Of a DNA stretch of 64,000 nucleotides, positions 53,505 through 64,000 are shown piece after piece. The DNA lies in contig NZ_JAFFPS010000033.1 of the NCBI RefSeq assembly GCF_016919165.1, positions 1 to 64,000 on the forward strand. The letters run 5' to 3'. Under the pieces are notes generated by a model. That model saw only the letters and a program-made list of their open reading frames with translations, was not told the DNA's origin and did no database searches. This DNA comes from Leptospira chreensis. GTDB taxonomy: Bacteria > Spirochaetota > Leptospiria > Leptospirales > Leptospiraceae. Positions within the stretch are counted from its first letter, which is position 1. The number at the start of each line of letters is the position of its first letter. Position numbers and translations under genes: made by a program.

Positions 53505-54884
53505 TTAATTAGAAACACAGCGAACATAAAGATTCGTGACTTTCGCAATTCCTTCATAGAGATTGGTTGTGGTTGTACCAAAATTGGTGTACCAAGCATT
53601 CGCTGTTGTTTCTGCATAAGTTGTGGATGTCCAATAATGGTTACTTAGCGTGTTGGGAAACGCGGACTGGTCAATCATCGGAGGAGCGGATTTCGTAAAA
53701 TCATACAAACTTACCAGTTCATTTCGATTTGGCAATCTCCAGGATCTTGATCCTAAATTTAAACTACTGCAATATGTGAGTGCAGTGTTCCAATCTAAAA
53801 CATTGCCTCCTCCAGAACAAGTGGAATCGTTGCTTTGCCCATAAGAACATTTTTGCCAAGTGAGGCCCGTGCCATTGTCTTTTAAGGTTCCATCACCATG
53901 ATCAGTAAAGGATAATGTTTCGATAGGTGGTGGTGAGGCAACGCAGCGACCACGGTATCCTGTTGTATTTTGAAGATAAATATCACTACGATAATAATTC
54001 ATATACCAATTTCTACTAGGGGGAATCAGGAAAGGAGTGGATGCCCAATAGGCAAAGTCGACAGTTCCAGGAAGAGCCGTCGGATTGATAATGGTTATAT
54101 TGATTTTACTGGTATCGGCAGTCGTTATGATTTCTTTCACTGTAGGAAGGCGCCAAGTTTTATGGCCAGCATATCCACTTCCTGAATTTAAGGAATTGAG
54201 AGCCGTGCAAGAAGCATCTAAAATGGAAAAGGTGCCTCCAGTAAGCCCCGGACTATTAATCGCGCAAGTAGGTCCCTCTAAACCTTGGGAACAAGATTTC
54301 CAAAGGATGCCTGTGGATTGATCGAAAGTTGTGTAATCATTGGGATAGGTTGTGCTCGCAGTCGGGCCAGTGTAATTGGTAGAAATTCCAGAGCCTATGA
54401 AAAAATCATCACCGCTAGCATAAGACGTAGTTTGTCCGGTTTTTAAAGGTAGAAGGGAATAGGTTCCTTCACTAATCGGACTGTCATCCATTCCTGGTTT
54501 GATGGCGATGGCCCGAATCTTTTGTCCAGCCAGTCGCCAAATGGAAACAGGAGAAGAATAAGGAGTGGAAGTTGGAGTAGGGACAGATCCGTCCGTAGTG
54601 AAATAAATCGTTGCCCCTGGGGTAAAAGCGGAAATGGAAATAAAATGGGGTTCTGTGTAATGGCCAGGCGCTGGGGAAAAAACGGGAGCGAGCATAAGAC
54701 CCATCCCGCAATGATTCGTTGCATTTCCGGAAAGAATTTTAATCAGAAGGGTTTCGTAATATCCGCTGAAATGCGGGTCGCATTGGTTATCCAATTCTAG
54801 TTGTTTGCAGTTGATAAAAAAGAGTATAGAAAGTAAGCAAAAGAAGGTTTGGATCCAGGACTTGCGCCTAAGGTATTGTTTCAT
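53505..54884 (-). CDS. Lipoprotein with chitobiase-like and two DUF1566 (Lcl) domains
   Basis: 459 residues. Signal ends LFFINC, then KQLELDNQCDP: the post-lipobox module shared with other lipoproteins here. A CHB_HEX_C-like domain (~78-145: ATIYFTTDGSVPTPTS, RAIAIKPGMDDSPIS) is followed by two DUF1566/Lcl C-terminal domains (WKSCSQG, TWRLPTVKEIITTAD, YWASTPF; then LTWQKCSYGQ, SWRLPNRNELVSLYD, YWTSTTY). Such domains occur in surface adhesins and collagen-binding proteins. Function here unknown. Confidence 0.9.
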   Translation of the reverse strand: MKQYLRRKSWIQTFFCLLSILFFINCKQLELDNQCDPHFSGYYETLLIKILSGNATNHCGMGLMLAPVFSPAPGHYTEPHFISISAFTPGATIYFTTDGSVPTPTSTPYSSPVSIWRLAGQKIRAIAIKPGMDDSPISEGTYSLLPLKTGQTTSYASGDDFFIGSGISTNYTGPTASTTYPNDYTTFDQSTGILWKSCSQGLEGPTCAINSPGLTGGTFSILDASCTALNSLNSGSGYAGHKTWRLPTVKEIITTADTSKINITIINPTALPGTVDFAYWASTPFLIPPSRNWYMNYYRSDIYLQNTTGYRGRCVASPPPIETLSFTDHGDGTLKDNGTGLTWQKCSYGQSNDSTCSGGGNVLDWNTALTYCSSLNLGSRSWRLPNRNELVSLYDFTKSAPPMIDQSAFPNTLSNHYWTSTTYAETTANAWYTNFGTTTTNLYEGIAKVTNLYVRCVSN

Positions 54885-55028
54885 ATCTTGTCGCTTCAGA
54901 AATTGCCTAGAATCATGTGAGTGATTTTTAGATAAAACGAAAGGCGGAATTTATTGACAAGTGATTTATCTAGCTACGGCAGTATTTCTTTAAGACACTT
55001 TACCCATAATTTTGTAGATGTACTAGGT

Positions 55029-55099
55029 AACCCGAATCGAAGTAAAACGGGTTTGGTTTTTGTTCTTTAGACCCTTCTATTTCTAAAAACAAGAGGGTC
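55029..55099. terminator. Two hairpins downstream of the 55148 lipoprotein
   Basis: GACCCT (55070-55075) with AGGGTC (55094-55099), and AACCCG (55029-55034) with CGGGTT (55048-55053) followed on the + strand by tggtttttg. Both lie in the 263-base gap between two - strand lipoprotein genes. They may end transcription of the first, though the T run is on the opposite strand. Confidence 0.35.
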
Positions 55100-55147
55100 A
55101 TGGTTTGGAAGTTCAGTGATTTGGTATTATACCAATCATTCGTATTT

Positions 55148-56158
55148 TTATTCTAACCTAATTCGGCCAGTTAAATACCGAGAATCAAAGTTTCCGTCAT
55201 TATCTTCTTTTGTTACGAAACTTTGTAAATCAACACACATATAATCGGAACCAACGGGAAGTAGAATTGTGGAAACGGAACTGACTCCTGGAAGTAATGG
55301 GGGAATTAGAGGATCCCAAATATAGGAGAATTCATTAAATTCTAAAAGATTTAATCCTGTCCTTGGGGAAGTTCCATTGATATCAATTGCAAGATAGGTT
55401 AATTCGTGATGTTTGTATTTTGCTTTAAATTCTAACGCTCCCGCGACGTTAATAGTTTCTATACAATGATCGTCACAATTACCAACTGTTGCTGGAACAA
55501 GAGGAGCATTCACACAATCCCGATTATGAAAAAAATTAATTTCCTTTGATGAAGATCCAAATTCGTTTCTTGCAACGAGTATTAGTTTGTGTTTTTGATT
55601 GGAACGATGCGTAAAAATAAACCAAATGGTACCACCTGGATTCGGTGTGGAAGGAGTTAAAGTATGATAAGTTATCGCATTAACAACCGTTCCATCTTGC
55701 TCCAATCTCAAATTCCGTTTTCCGATATATGCAGTAATCGTCGTATGGTTATGGATAGGCAGTTGAAAACTAATGTTGTCGATTAAAATTCGACCATAGA
55801 GTCCATAAGGATCGTCTGCCCCGGGTGCATTGTTCACTTGAGTCTGCGGGTCATTCAATATTGGAGCATTTAAAGGTTGCCCTGGTGCAGCGGGTGGCCC
55901 CACTACTGGTGGAATTGGTGGTAACAATCCTCCTGTCTGGTCATCATCAGATACGGATTCCACTTGGGATCCAGAAGCAAGTCCCAAAAGCCCAATGGTA
56001 TTTGTTTGGTCTGAATCATTTTTATTTTCCGAACAATTGATAAATAGTAGGGAGAAAAATAGAAAAAGATACAAAAGTGATAAATAAAACATCCGCTCCA
56101 TCGATTTATTTTTTTGAAACTGGAACCAAACGTTCCGTGAAAACTTTTCCTTAAACAT
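55148..56158 (-). CDS. Lipoprotein of unknown function with proline-rich linker
   Basis: 336 residues. The start at 56158 is supported by AGGAG 8 nt upstream, giving a long, basic N-region before FLFFSLLFINC. After the lipidated Cys an acidic Asn/Asp stretch leads to a proline-rich linker (LLPPIPPVVGPPAAPG), then a ~240-residue beta-rich domain with four cysteines (DCVNAP, GNCDDHC, MCVDL). No family recognised. It resembles surface-exposed leptospiral lipoproteins in having a disordered stalk followed by a compact domain. Confidence 0.8.
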   Translation of the reverse strand: MFKEKFSRNVWFQFQKNKSMERMFYLSLLYLFLFFSLLFINCSENKNDSDQTNTIGLLGLASGSQVESVSDDDQTGGLLPPIPPVVGPPAAPGQPLNAPILNDPQTQVNNAPGADDPYGLYGRILIDNISFQLPIHNHTTITAYIGKRNLRLEQDGTVVNAITYHTLTPSTPNPGGTIWFIFTHRSNQKHKLILVARNEFGSSSKEINFFHNRDCVNAPLVPATVGNCDDHCIETINVAGALEFKAKYKHHELTYLAIDINGTSPRTGLNLLEFNEFSYIWDPLIPPLLPGVSSVSTILLPVGSDYMCVDLQSFVTKEDNDGNFDSRYLTGRIRLE

Positions 56159-56362
56159 CCGAGAATCTCCTAAACCAAATAAATGAATTATATTTTTAAT
56201 CCTTAATATTCTAATTCATTTTGATTTTGTTGTCGTCCGGGGACGGGAATCAGGAGGGAATCGAAATCTTTTTTGTCTGAACAGAATGGAAATTACTTCG
56301 TTAGGAAAATTATTTCAGGAAATTTGCTACAAAATGTAAGCCGGAGAATTTCCTCTTTCCAT

Positions 56363-57121
56363 TTAGGATTCGGAAGGTCTTTGTCTAAATTCGGAAGCTG
56401 TGATTTTGAGTTCTTTTTTAAAGGCATCGTAAAAACTAGAAAGTGATTTATAACCAACTTCGAAACCAATATCACTTACATTTTTATCTGGATATTTGAT
56501 GAGAAGGTCTTTTGCTTCTTTGATTCGGTAACTGTGCAAAAAGGAATGGAAAGTAGTTTGTTTTTTTCCATTTAAAAATTCAGAAAGTTGCCTCGGGTGT
56601 AATTCTAGTTCTTCTGCTAAAACTTCTAGGGAAAGATCTTCATTGAGATAGATTTTTTCAATTTCCATCAGATGGGACAATCGATTTTGAAGTCGATCTA
56701 GATCTACTTGAAGTAAACGTGATTTTGTATTGTTTTGGTTTTCACCTACTCTCTGATAGGTGTTTGTAAAAAGGGTATATCTTTCCAGAGCCAATCGTAA
56801 CCGATCTTCGGAGACAGGTTTTGCGATAAAGTCAATAACTCCGTATTCAAAAGCCCGGATTGCATTGTCGGTATTGGCGGAAACAATAATTGTGCTCATA
56901 GTTGTTGTTGGAATTCGATCCAAAACTTCAAAACCATCGGACCCAAAAATATTCAGATCTAGGAAAAATAAATCGATGGAGGTTTGTTTTAAATGTACAT
57001 CCGCCTCATCGATAGAGGTAACATGATGAATTTCATCAATCAGTAAACCTGGTATTGTATTCAATAGTTTGGTTAAGTATTTGGCGTGAACCGGTTCATC
57101 TTCTAAAATCAGTATTTTCAT
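56363..57121 (-). CDS. Response regulator with AraC-type DNA-binding domain
   Basis: 252 residues. Receiver domain 1-120: LEDEP, phospho-Asp in LFFLDLNIFGSDG (~55) and Lys in AKPVSEDRL. A coiled linker leads to an AraC/HTH_18 domain (~155-250: SLEVLAEELELHPRQLSEFLN; VSDIGFEVGYKSLSSFYDAFKK). Lies one base after the LytS-like 7TM-DISM kinase stop, so they form a two-component pair. Targets are unknown; the AraC output differs from the LytTR usually paired with LytS kinases. Confidence 0.93.
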   Translation of the reverse strand: MKILILEDEPVHAKYLTKLLNTIPGLLIDEIHHVTSIDEADVHLKQTSIDLFFLDLNIFGSDGFEVLDRIPTTTMSTIIVSANTDNAIRAFEYGVIDFIAKPVSEDRLRLALERYTLFTNTYQRVGENQNNTKSRLLQVDLDRLQNRLSHLMEIEKIYLNEDLSLEVLAEELELHPRQLSEFLNGKKQTTFHSFLHSYRIKEAKDLLIKYPDKNVSDIGFEVGYKSLSSFYDAFKKELKITASEFRQRPSES

Positions 57122-57122
57122 T

Positions 57123-59018
57123 TTATATTTTTGGAATTTGGATCAAAACTCTGTATCCATTTTTAGATTTTCCGTGAGTGAGTGACCAATTGCCTGGATA
57201 CGACTCCTCTAGGCGAAGTCTTACATATTCAAGGCCTGTCCCCGAACCATTCTTTTGTGGATTTCTTTCCTTTATTTTTTCGTGGTGATATACAATAAAA
57301 CAATAGACGGAAAAAAATTTTTCATCCTTTGTAGTGTTTTTTTTAAAGATTCCAAAACTTAGTTTCGCATCCTGCGAATCTTCGTGAGTGAAGGCATTCT
57401 CAATGAGTGTATGAAAGATCAATGGAGGAATCGACTCTTTAGGATCAATGCCAAAAGTTTTGAATTTATAATCTTTTTCCATCCGCATCTTCATCACACC
57501 AATATGGTATTTACATAAATCAATTTCATCGCCAATGGGAACTAATTGTTTAGAGGCAACTTTGAGTATGATACGAAGTTCTCCCACCAGCGAATCTAAT
57601 ATCGCTGCTGATTTTTCGGGACTTTCGGAGACCCAATAACGAATCGCCGATAAGGAATTCATTAAGAAGTGTGGTTGGATGGATTTTTTATACAGTTCTA
57701 GTTCCATTCTTTTGGAATGAATGTTTGTATGATAAATTTTTTCTTTTAGAAGGACTGCATGTTCTAGTTCTTCTTTTTGTTTTTCAACAGTGAGATAAAG
57801 TTTTGAATGTTTTTTGGAAAGGAAAAACGATTGGGAAAAGAATAGAACAAAGGTTCCAATGGGGCCATAAACTTCTGTTTTGATCATATTTTTTTCAAAT
57901 AGAATATCGTTTAAGACAGTGAAAAATAAAAACAGAAATCCAAATAAAAATCCACCGGCACTTTCTCTTTTGTTTTTCACTGCTTGGATTAAAATCCAAA
58001 AGATATAGATACAACAAAATAACATTGTGATTTCTGCTGGAAGTAATGTCTCTTCAATCCATCCGGAATTGGGAAATAAAACTACGGCAGAAAATGAGAA
58101 AAATAAAAATTGGAATGTGTATTTTGGTAATTTGTTTGTTTCCTCAGGAAAAACTTTTTCCATAAAACTAAGTAAAATGGGGAAGGTTAAATAAATCGAA
58201 AGGAAGAATAGTTTGATAAGCCATAACCATTCAAAATCGGGAAACAGAATCAGCAAAAAAAACTCACCACTCGTGATTTTATAAATCAAACTGCAAAAGG
58301 AGTAAATGGAAAAGTAGAGAAGGCTTACGTCCTTCTTTCGTAAAAGATAGAGTGTGAAGTGGTATAGAGAGATTACAAATAAACTAGCAATGAGGAAGAT
58401 ATCTAATGCCAGACGAATCTGTTTGGTTCTGATCATAGATTCTTCTGTGCCAATTTCTATGCTCTGGCGAAAACCTGCGTTTAAGGATTTAAAGTTTGCA
58501 ACTTGGACTATAATTTCTGCGGTTTCGGAGTTCGGGGTAAAACTTACAATCTTTGGTAGCCAATATTCTTTTGTCTCTTCTTCCGATTTACCCACGATTC
58601 CATTTTCAGAAATGATGAACCCATTTAAGTAAAAACGATAGGTAGTGAATGCATGTGGGATATAGAAGGTCAGGGGACGATTGATGGATTCTTTAGGGAG
58701 TGTTAGGTGTAAGCGGAAAGTGCTGTAGGTCAGTGGTGAATATGTTTTTCCTTTTCGTTCGACTTCATTCCAGAAACCGGGCAGTGTGATGGTTTCTTTT
58801 TCTAGTTCAGGGGGATTTTTTTTGAAATCTTCCGAATTTAAAAGTTTTTGATAATAAAATTCCCAGTCTCCATCCAGTTTAATGGAAGTTTGGTTCTGGA
58901 ACATTGATTCACTGAGAGTTAGTTTTCCCTGGGTAACCTTCGGTAAACTCTCGTCAGTTGCAAATTTTTGACACGAGGTGATTACTAGAACCACAACAAG
59001 GATTTTTATGTGGTTCAT
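57123..59018 (-). CDS. 7TM-DISM sensor kinase, LytS-like His_kinase domain
   Basis: 631 residues from ATG 59018; an upstream ATG (59060) is possible. MNHIKILVVVLVITSC is a lipoprotein signal. A jelly-roll outer domain (LDGDWEFYYQKL, YSTFRLHLTLP, YRFYLNGFIISENG), seven helices (~190-385), a coiled coil and a PF06580-type kinase core with phospho-His ~445 (KSIQPHFLMNSLSAI), then a partial ATPase domain (FHTLIENAFTHE, GSGTGLEYVRLRL). Pairs with the response regulator one base downstream. Confidence 0.92.
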   Translation of the reverse strand: MNHIKILVVVLVITSCQKFATDESLPKVTQGKLTLSESMFQNQTSIKLDGDWEFYYQKLLNSEDFKKNPPELEKETITLPGFWNEVERKGKTYSPLTYSTFRLHLTLPKESINRPLTFYIPHAFTTYRFYLNGFIISENGIVGKSEEETKEYWLPKIVSFTPNSETAEIIVQVANFKSLNAGFRQSIEIGTEESMIRTKQIRLALDIFLIASLFVISLYHFTLYLLRKKDVSLLYFSIYSFCSLIYKITSGEFFLLILFPDFEWLWLIKLFFLSIYLTFPILLSFMEKVFPEETNKLPKYTFQFLFFSFSAVVLFPNSGWIEETLLPAEITMLFCCIYIFWILIQAVKNKRESAGGFLFGFLFLFFTVLNDILFEKNMIKTEVYGPIGTFVLFFSQSFFLSKKHSKLYLTVEKQKEELEHAVLLKEKIYHTNIHSKRMELELYKKSIQPHFLMNSLSAIRYWVSESPEKSAAILDSLVGELRIILKVASKQLVPIGDEIDLCKYHIGVMKMRMEKDYKFKTFGIDPKESIPPLIFHTLIENAFTHEDSQDAKLSFGIFKKNTTKDEKFFSVYCFIVYHHEKIKERNPQKNGSGTGLEYVRLRLEESYPGNWSLTHGKSKNGYRVLIQIPKI

Positions 59019-59159
59019 AATGCTACGGGAAATCCATGGGTTGATTTGAGTATGCATCATTTGTTTTGAAAGTGGTTTTGTCGGATGCCACTCCGGATTC
59101 CCGTCCCAGGACGACGAATGTCCTTTCTTGAATTAGAATACATACTAAGGTTTTCTGCG

Positions 59160-60599
59160 GTGAAGAATCAATTCAATATTGTAAATTTATTTTTAAGTTT
59201 TAGTTTTCTGTCCTTAAGTCTTCAATGTAGTCCTACTAAATTAAATTCCACTTGTGATCCTGAGAGTGAAAGTTTTGTAATGACCGCCTTGTTAGAGTTT
59301 GGTTCCAGTGATGGATCGTCCTTATGTCCTTTGTTTTCCGGCTTGAATCCCTTACGCTTGCGTTATGGTAGCGAATTTCTTGTGATACGGCAAAATGAAT
59401 CCATTGGTCAGATGGTTCCCTTCGTTTCTGAACCCATCGATCATTGTGAGTCATTACCTAGTTTGCCTGTGGGTGTAATCTTAAATGAATCCAATTGTAC
59501 CATTTCGGGAACTCCCATATTTGGGATGAATTCCACTAAGTATTTGATTACCGCGCGTAATCAAAACAAACAGACAACCATTCCTTTGGTCATCAAGTCT
59601 TTGTATGCTCCGAAGTTTGCCTATGTTGCCAACACTACCTCGGGATTAGTCAATACTTATTCCATCAATGCAAATTCGGGAGTGCTCACATCCACTGGAT
59701 TTTTGGCGGCCGGAGGTGGCCCTGAAGCTATGGCGATCAGTCCCGATCAAAAGTTTTTAACCGTTCCTAATAGAAGTAGTAACAACATCTCTCAGTTTTC
59801 CATCAATCCAACTAACGGGAATTTAACTTTAGTGGAAACGATTGCAAGTGGCGGAATTTCTCCCCTCGCCATAACCTATCATCCTACTAAAAATATATTA
59901 TATATTCGAAATACGGTGAATGTGACCACGTTTTTGGTCAATACAGTGACGGGAAATTTAACTTTAATCAATACAATGCCTGCAAGTAGTGGTGCCTCTA
60001 GTATCACTATCGATCCGTTTGGAAATTTTTTATACGTTCCTAATTACAGTGGGAGGATGATTGATTCCTATCGTGTGGACCAATCAACAGGAATACCAGA
60101 TCCCAATGTGGTGCAATCAATCACAAGTGGTACCAATCCAAGGAACTTGGAAATACTTTCTAATGGTAAAACTTTATACGTAGTAAACGATGTAGATAAT
60201 AATATTTCTACTTACCAATTAGACTCTAACACTGGTTTTATGAATTTGATTTCCCCGGCAACTTCTCCTGCGGGTTTGAGTTCTCGGGCTCTCGCTTCGG
60301 ATCCAACAGGTAGATTTCTTTATATGACAAACCAAGGATCGGATTTTGTTTCTATTTTTGCTGTAGATCCGGTGAGTGGAAGTTTGATCCCCGCGGCCAC
60401 AAGTTTGATGGGAACTGGGGATGGCCCTTCCGCCATTACCACGGATTCTTCAGGAAAGTTTTTGTATGTTACCAATTTTTTTTCCAATACAGTGGATATG
60501 TTTCGGATCAATGAGGTTGATGGAAGTTTGATTTCCAATGGCAATGTGGGAACCAGTTCTTTGCCGGGTGCCATCGTGACTGCGGGAACTAATCCATAG
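59160..60599 (+). CDS. Lipoprotein with Ig-like domain and lactonase-type beta-propeller
   Basis: 479 residues from GTG 59160, chosen because AAGG precedes it by 9 nt and MKNQFNIVNLFLSF makes a normal signal; a longer frame from ATG 59085 gives an odd N-terminus. The lipobox LSLQC leads to SPTKLNSTCDPESESF, the shared post-lipobox module. A short He_PIG/Ig-like domain (LPSLPVGVILNESNCTISGTP) precedes a seven-bladed propeller of the YVTN/lactonase type with repeats such as KFAYVANTTSGLVNTYSI, FLYVPNYSGRMIDSYRV, FLYMTNQGSDFVSIFAV, FLYVTNFFSNTVDMFRI. Enzymatic residues cannot be asserted; surface binding is at least as likely. Confidence 0.88.
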   Translation: MKNQFNIVNLFLSFSFLSLSLQCSPTKLNSTCDPESESFVMTALLEFGSSDGSSLCPLFSGLNPLRLRYGSEFLVIRQNESIGQMVPFVSEPIDHCESLPSLPVGVILNESNCTISGTPIFGMNSTKYLITARNQNKQTTIPLVIKSLYAPKFAYVANTTSGLVNTYSINANSGVLTSTGFLAAGGGPEAMAISPDQKFLTVPNRSSNNISQFSINPTNGNLTLVETIASGGISPLAITYHPTKNILYIRNTVNVTTFLVNTVTGNLTLINTMPASSGASSITIDPFGNFLYVPNYSGRMIDSYRVDQSTGIPDPNVVQSITSGTNPRNLEILSNGKTLYVVNDVDNNISTYQLDSNTGFMNLISPATSPAGLSSRALASDPTGRFLYMTNQGSDFVSIFAVDPVSGSLIPAATSLMGTGDGPSAITTDSSGKFLYVTNFFSNTVDMFRINEVDGSLISNGNVGTSSLPGAIVTAGTNP

Positions 60600-60781
60600 T
60601 GAATTTTGAATCCGGGATTTGGATCCTGGAATTCTCATAGCTCAGGAGAAATTTTCTTCTTAGGATATCCTTGAGGTTACAAAATATTTCTTAAAAGCTG
60701 AAAAAAGGGATGAAAGCAGGCGATCACCTTCTATAGTATTGGGGGTAGAAATGGATTTTTGATTCTATCGCGAGGCGTTGT

Positions 60782-61288
60782 ATGTTAGGTAAAAATATAG
60801 TTCAGTATATTTTAATATTTGTATGTATGTTTAGTTTTTTGTATTCCTGTTCCACGGAACCGGTAAAAGATAGCGCGGTAGATTCAGTAGAAACAATCAG
60901 TTCGACAAAGCGGGCTTGGAATCCGGCTCCTCAATGTTGTGAACTACATTCGGAATTTTTAGGTGTTGTTGTCCTGAGTAAAGTTTGTGTTTCTGAAACA
61001 GAAACACAATTGGAATTGTTTACCAAAGAATCGAAGAAGGTTTGTGTATTAAAAGAAGGAATGGTCTTTCGTGATGATTTAGGAACAGCCTATTCCTTTT
61101 TAAAATCGGAGGGAGTGGGTCTTTGTCCTAAACGAACCCAGATGAAGAACACTCCTTTCACTTTGCACTTCCAAAGTATTTCTTCTGAAGCTAAGTCCTT
61201 TGATTTGATCGAAGACAAAAATGCGAAACATGCAAACAAACCTTGGATCTTTGAAAAGGTAGACCTTACACAATGTGTTTGGAAATAA
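60782..61288 (+). CDS. Small lipoprotein of unknown function
   Basis: 168 residues. MLGKNIVQYILIFVCMFSFLYSC is a lipoprotein signal. The mature part has six more cysteines, including a CC pair (PQCCELHSEF) and single ones spaced through the chain, suggesting disulfides in a periplasmic or surface domain. No family recognised. A GCG-rich stretch lies before the ATG without a clear SD. Convergent with the HiPIP gene. Confidence 0.75.
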   Translation: MLGKNIVQYILIFVCMFSFLYSCSTEPVKDSAVDSVETISSTKRAWNPAPQCCELHSEFLGVVVLSKVCVSETETQLELFTKESKKVCVLKEGMVFRDDLGTAYSFLKSEGVGLCPKRTQMKNTPFTLHFQSISSEAKSFDLIEDKNAKHANKPWIFEKVDLTQCVWK

Positions 61289-61291
61289 AAG

Positions 61292-61316
61292 TCCTGCTAA
61301 AGTTGGATTAGCAGGA
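61292..61316. terminator. Hairpin between convergent genes
   Basis: TCCTGCTAA (61292-61300) and TTAGCAGGA (61308-61316), a perfect 9-bp stem with a 7-base loop. It lies 4 bases after the stop of the small lipoprotein. No T run follows. Confidence 0.4.
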
Positions 61317-61356
61317 TCCCCGGTCGAAGGGAATCGGTTAAAATCGATGTTTCTGT

Positions 61357-61731
61357 TTAAGTCTTTTGTGACCAAGCAGAACACCAACCAAGGGAAGATA
61401 CAACACCAGCACTGATGATATTACATTTCCCCCATTCCTCATTCAGTTTTGTATACTGTGCACAGTGTTTGCAAAAATGATTTTTGGCTGTGGGTTCTTT
61501 CCTTTCGGGATAAAAAGTGAAATCCGTTTGTTTAGCATCATGATGAAAGCCCAAGGCTTTGGCAGTTGGATCCGATTCGGAAACGGGTTTCAAACCTTCT
61601 GGAGCTGGTCCAGAGGGTTTGGTTTCCGCCATCAATTCTTCGGTCAAACTCAAAGCCCCCTCCCCAAGGGAGAGGCAGGCCACCAAATACAAGGACTTGG
61701 TTAAAAAAGTTTTACGTGAAGTTTTTGGCAT
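61357..61731 (-). CDS. High-potential iron-sulfur protein (HiPIP)
   Basis: 124 residues. An N-terminal export sequence (KTFLTKSLYLVACLSL) precedes the HiPIP fold: DPTAKALGFHHDAKQTD, then the four cluster-binding cysteines in FCKHC...WGKC...GWCSAW. It carries one electron in the periplasm on a 4Fe-4S cluster. Starts two bases after the katG stop, so the two are one operon and HiPIP may deliver electrons to the exported peroxidase. HiPIPs are best known from phototrophs and are not common in spirochaetes. Confidence 0.93.
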   Translation of the reverse strand: MPKTSRKTFLTKSLYLVACLSLGEGALSLTEELMAETKPSGPAPEGLKPVSESDPTAKALGFHHDAKQTDFTFYPERKEPTAKNHFCKHCAQYTKLNEEWGKCNIISAGVVSSLGWCSAWSQKT

Positions 61732-61733
61732 TT

Positions 61734-63980
<2,247 letters not shown>

Positions 63981-64000
63981 CTAGATTTAATTTAAATTTA

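Overview
The window looks like chromosome from a saprophytic-type Leptospira (Spirochaetes). The base composition is low in G+C. There are many lipoproteins with loose spirochaetal lipoboxes and leptospiral-style domains (DUF1554, DUF1566/Lcl, LamG and NHL lipoproteins), several 7TM-DISM sensors, and an isolated 23S rRNA end with no 5S gene following. The genus is inferred from family content; no species can be named.

Layout. 1-75 is the 3' end of 23S rRNA, followed by two look-alike terminators that bracket a structured non-coding stretch, and then by a broken histidine-kinase remnant. 1.2-8.7 kb holds a DEAD-box helicase, lipoproteins, a GNAT acetyltransferase, a frameshifted hybrid kinase and a tyrosine recombinase. 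8.8-10.6 kb holds a structured repeat and a comparatively G+C-rich YbaL-type antiporter, probably acquired. 10.75-14.9 kb is a putative FNR-box-controlled operon: a MauG/cytochrome c peroxidase lipoprotein, a beta-helix/cytochrome c fusion and an ankyrin membrane protein. 15.7-20.6 kb is a partner-switching module (unknown protein, STAS, RsbW-type kinase, giant SpoIIE phosphatase). A second copy of the structured repeat lies at 21.6 kb, followed by a REC-EAL protein and its hybrid kinase.

26-37.6 kb is rich in lipoproteins (NHL/LamG giant, LamG twins, Fn3-DUF1554, Myxococcus-type disulfide repeats) and includes two 7TM-DISM regulators. 37.8-40.7 kb is a four-gene cell-envelope operon with a papain-like protease. 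41-44.4 kb holds a 7TM-DISM class III cyclase and RecQ. 44.45-45.6 kb is a cobalamin riboswitch controlling a lipoprotein of unknown function. 45.8-53 kb is a chemotaxis cluster (cheD facing cheY-cheB-cheA-MCP-cheW plus an atypical kinase). 53.5-61.3 kb holds more lipoproteins and a LytS-like 7TM-DISM kinase with an AraC-type response regulator. The window ends in a katG-HiPIP operon that carries a Sec signal.

Taken together this is an environmental-sensing and cell-envelope region. Four 7TM-DISM receptors feed four different outputs (AraC, HisKA kinase, cyclase, LytS kinase). Six otherwise unrelated lipoproteins share an ungapped motif immediately after the lipidated cysteine. The least-explained parts are that lipoprotein motif, the FNR/MauG/beta-helix operon, the cobalamin-switched lipoprotein, the structured repeat pair and the RNA-like segment after rrl.
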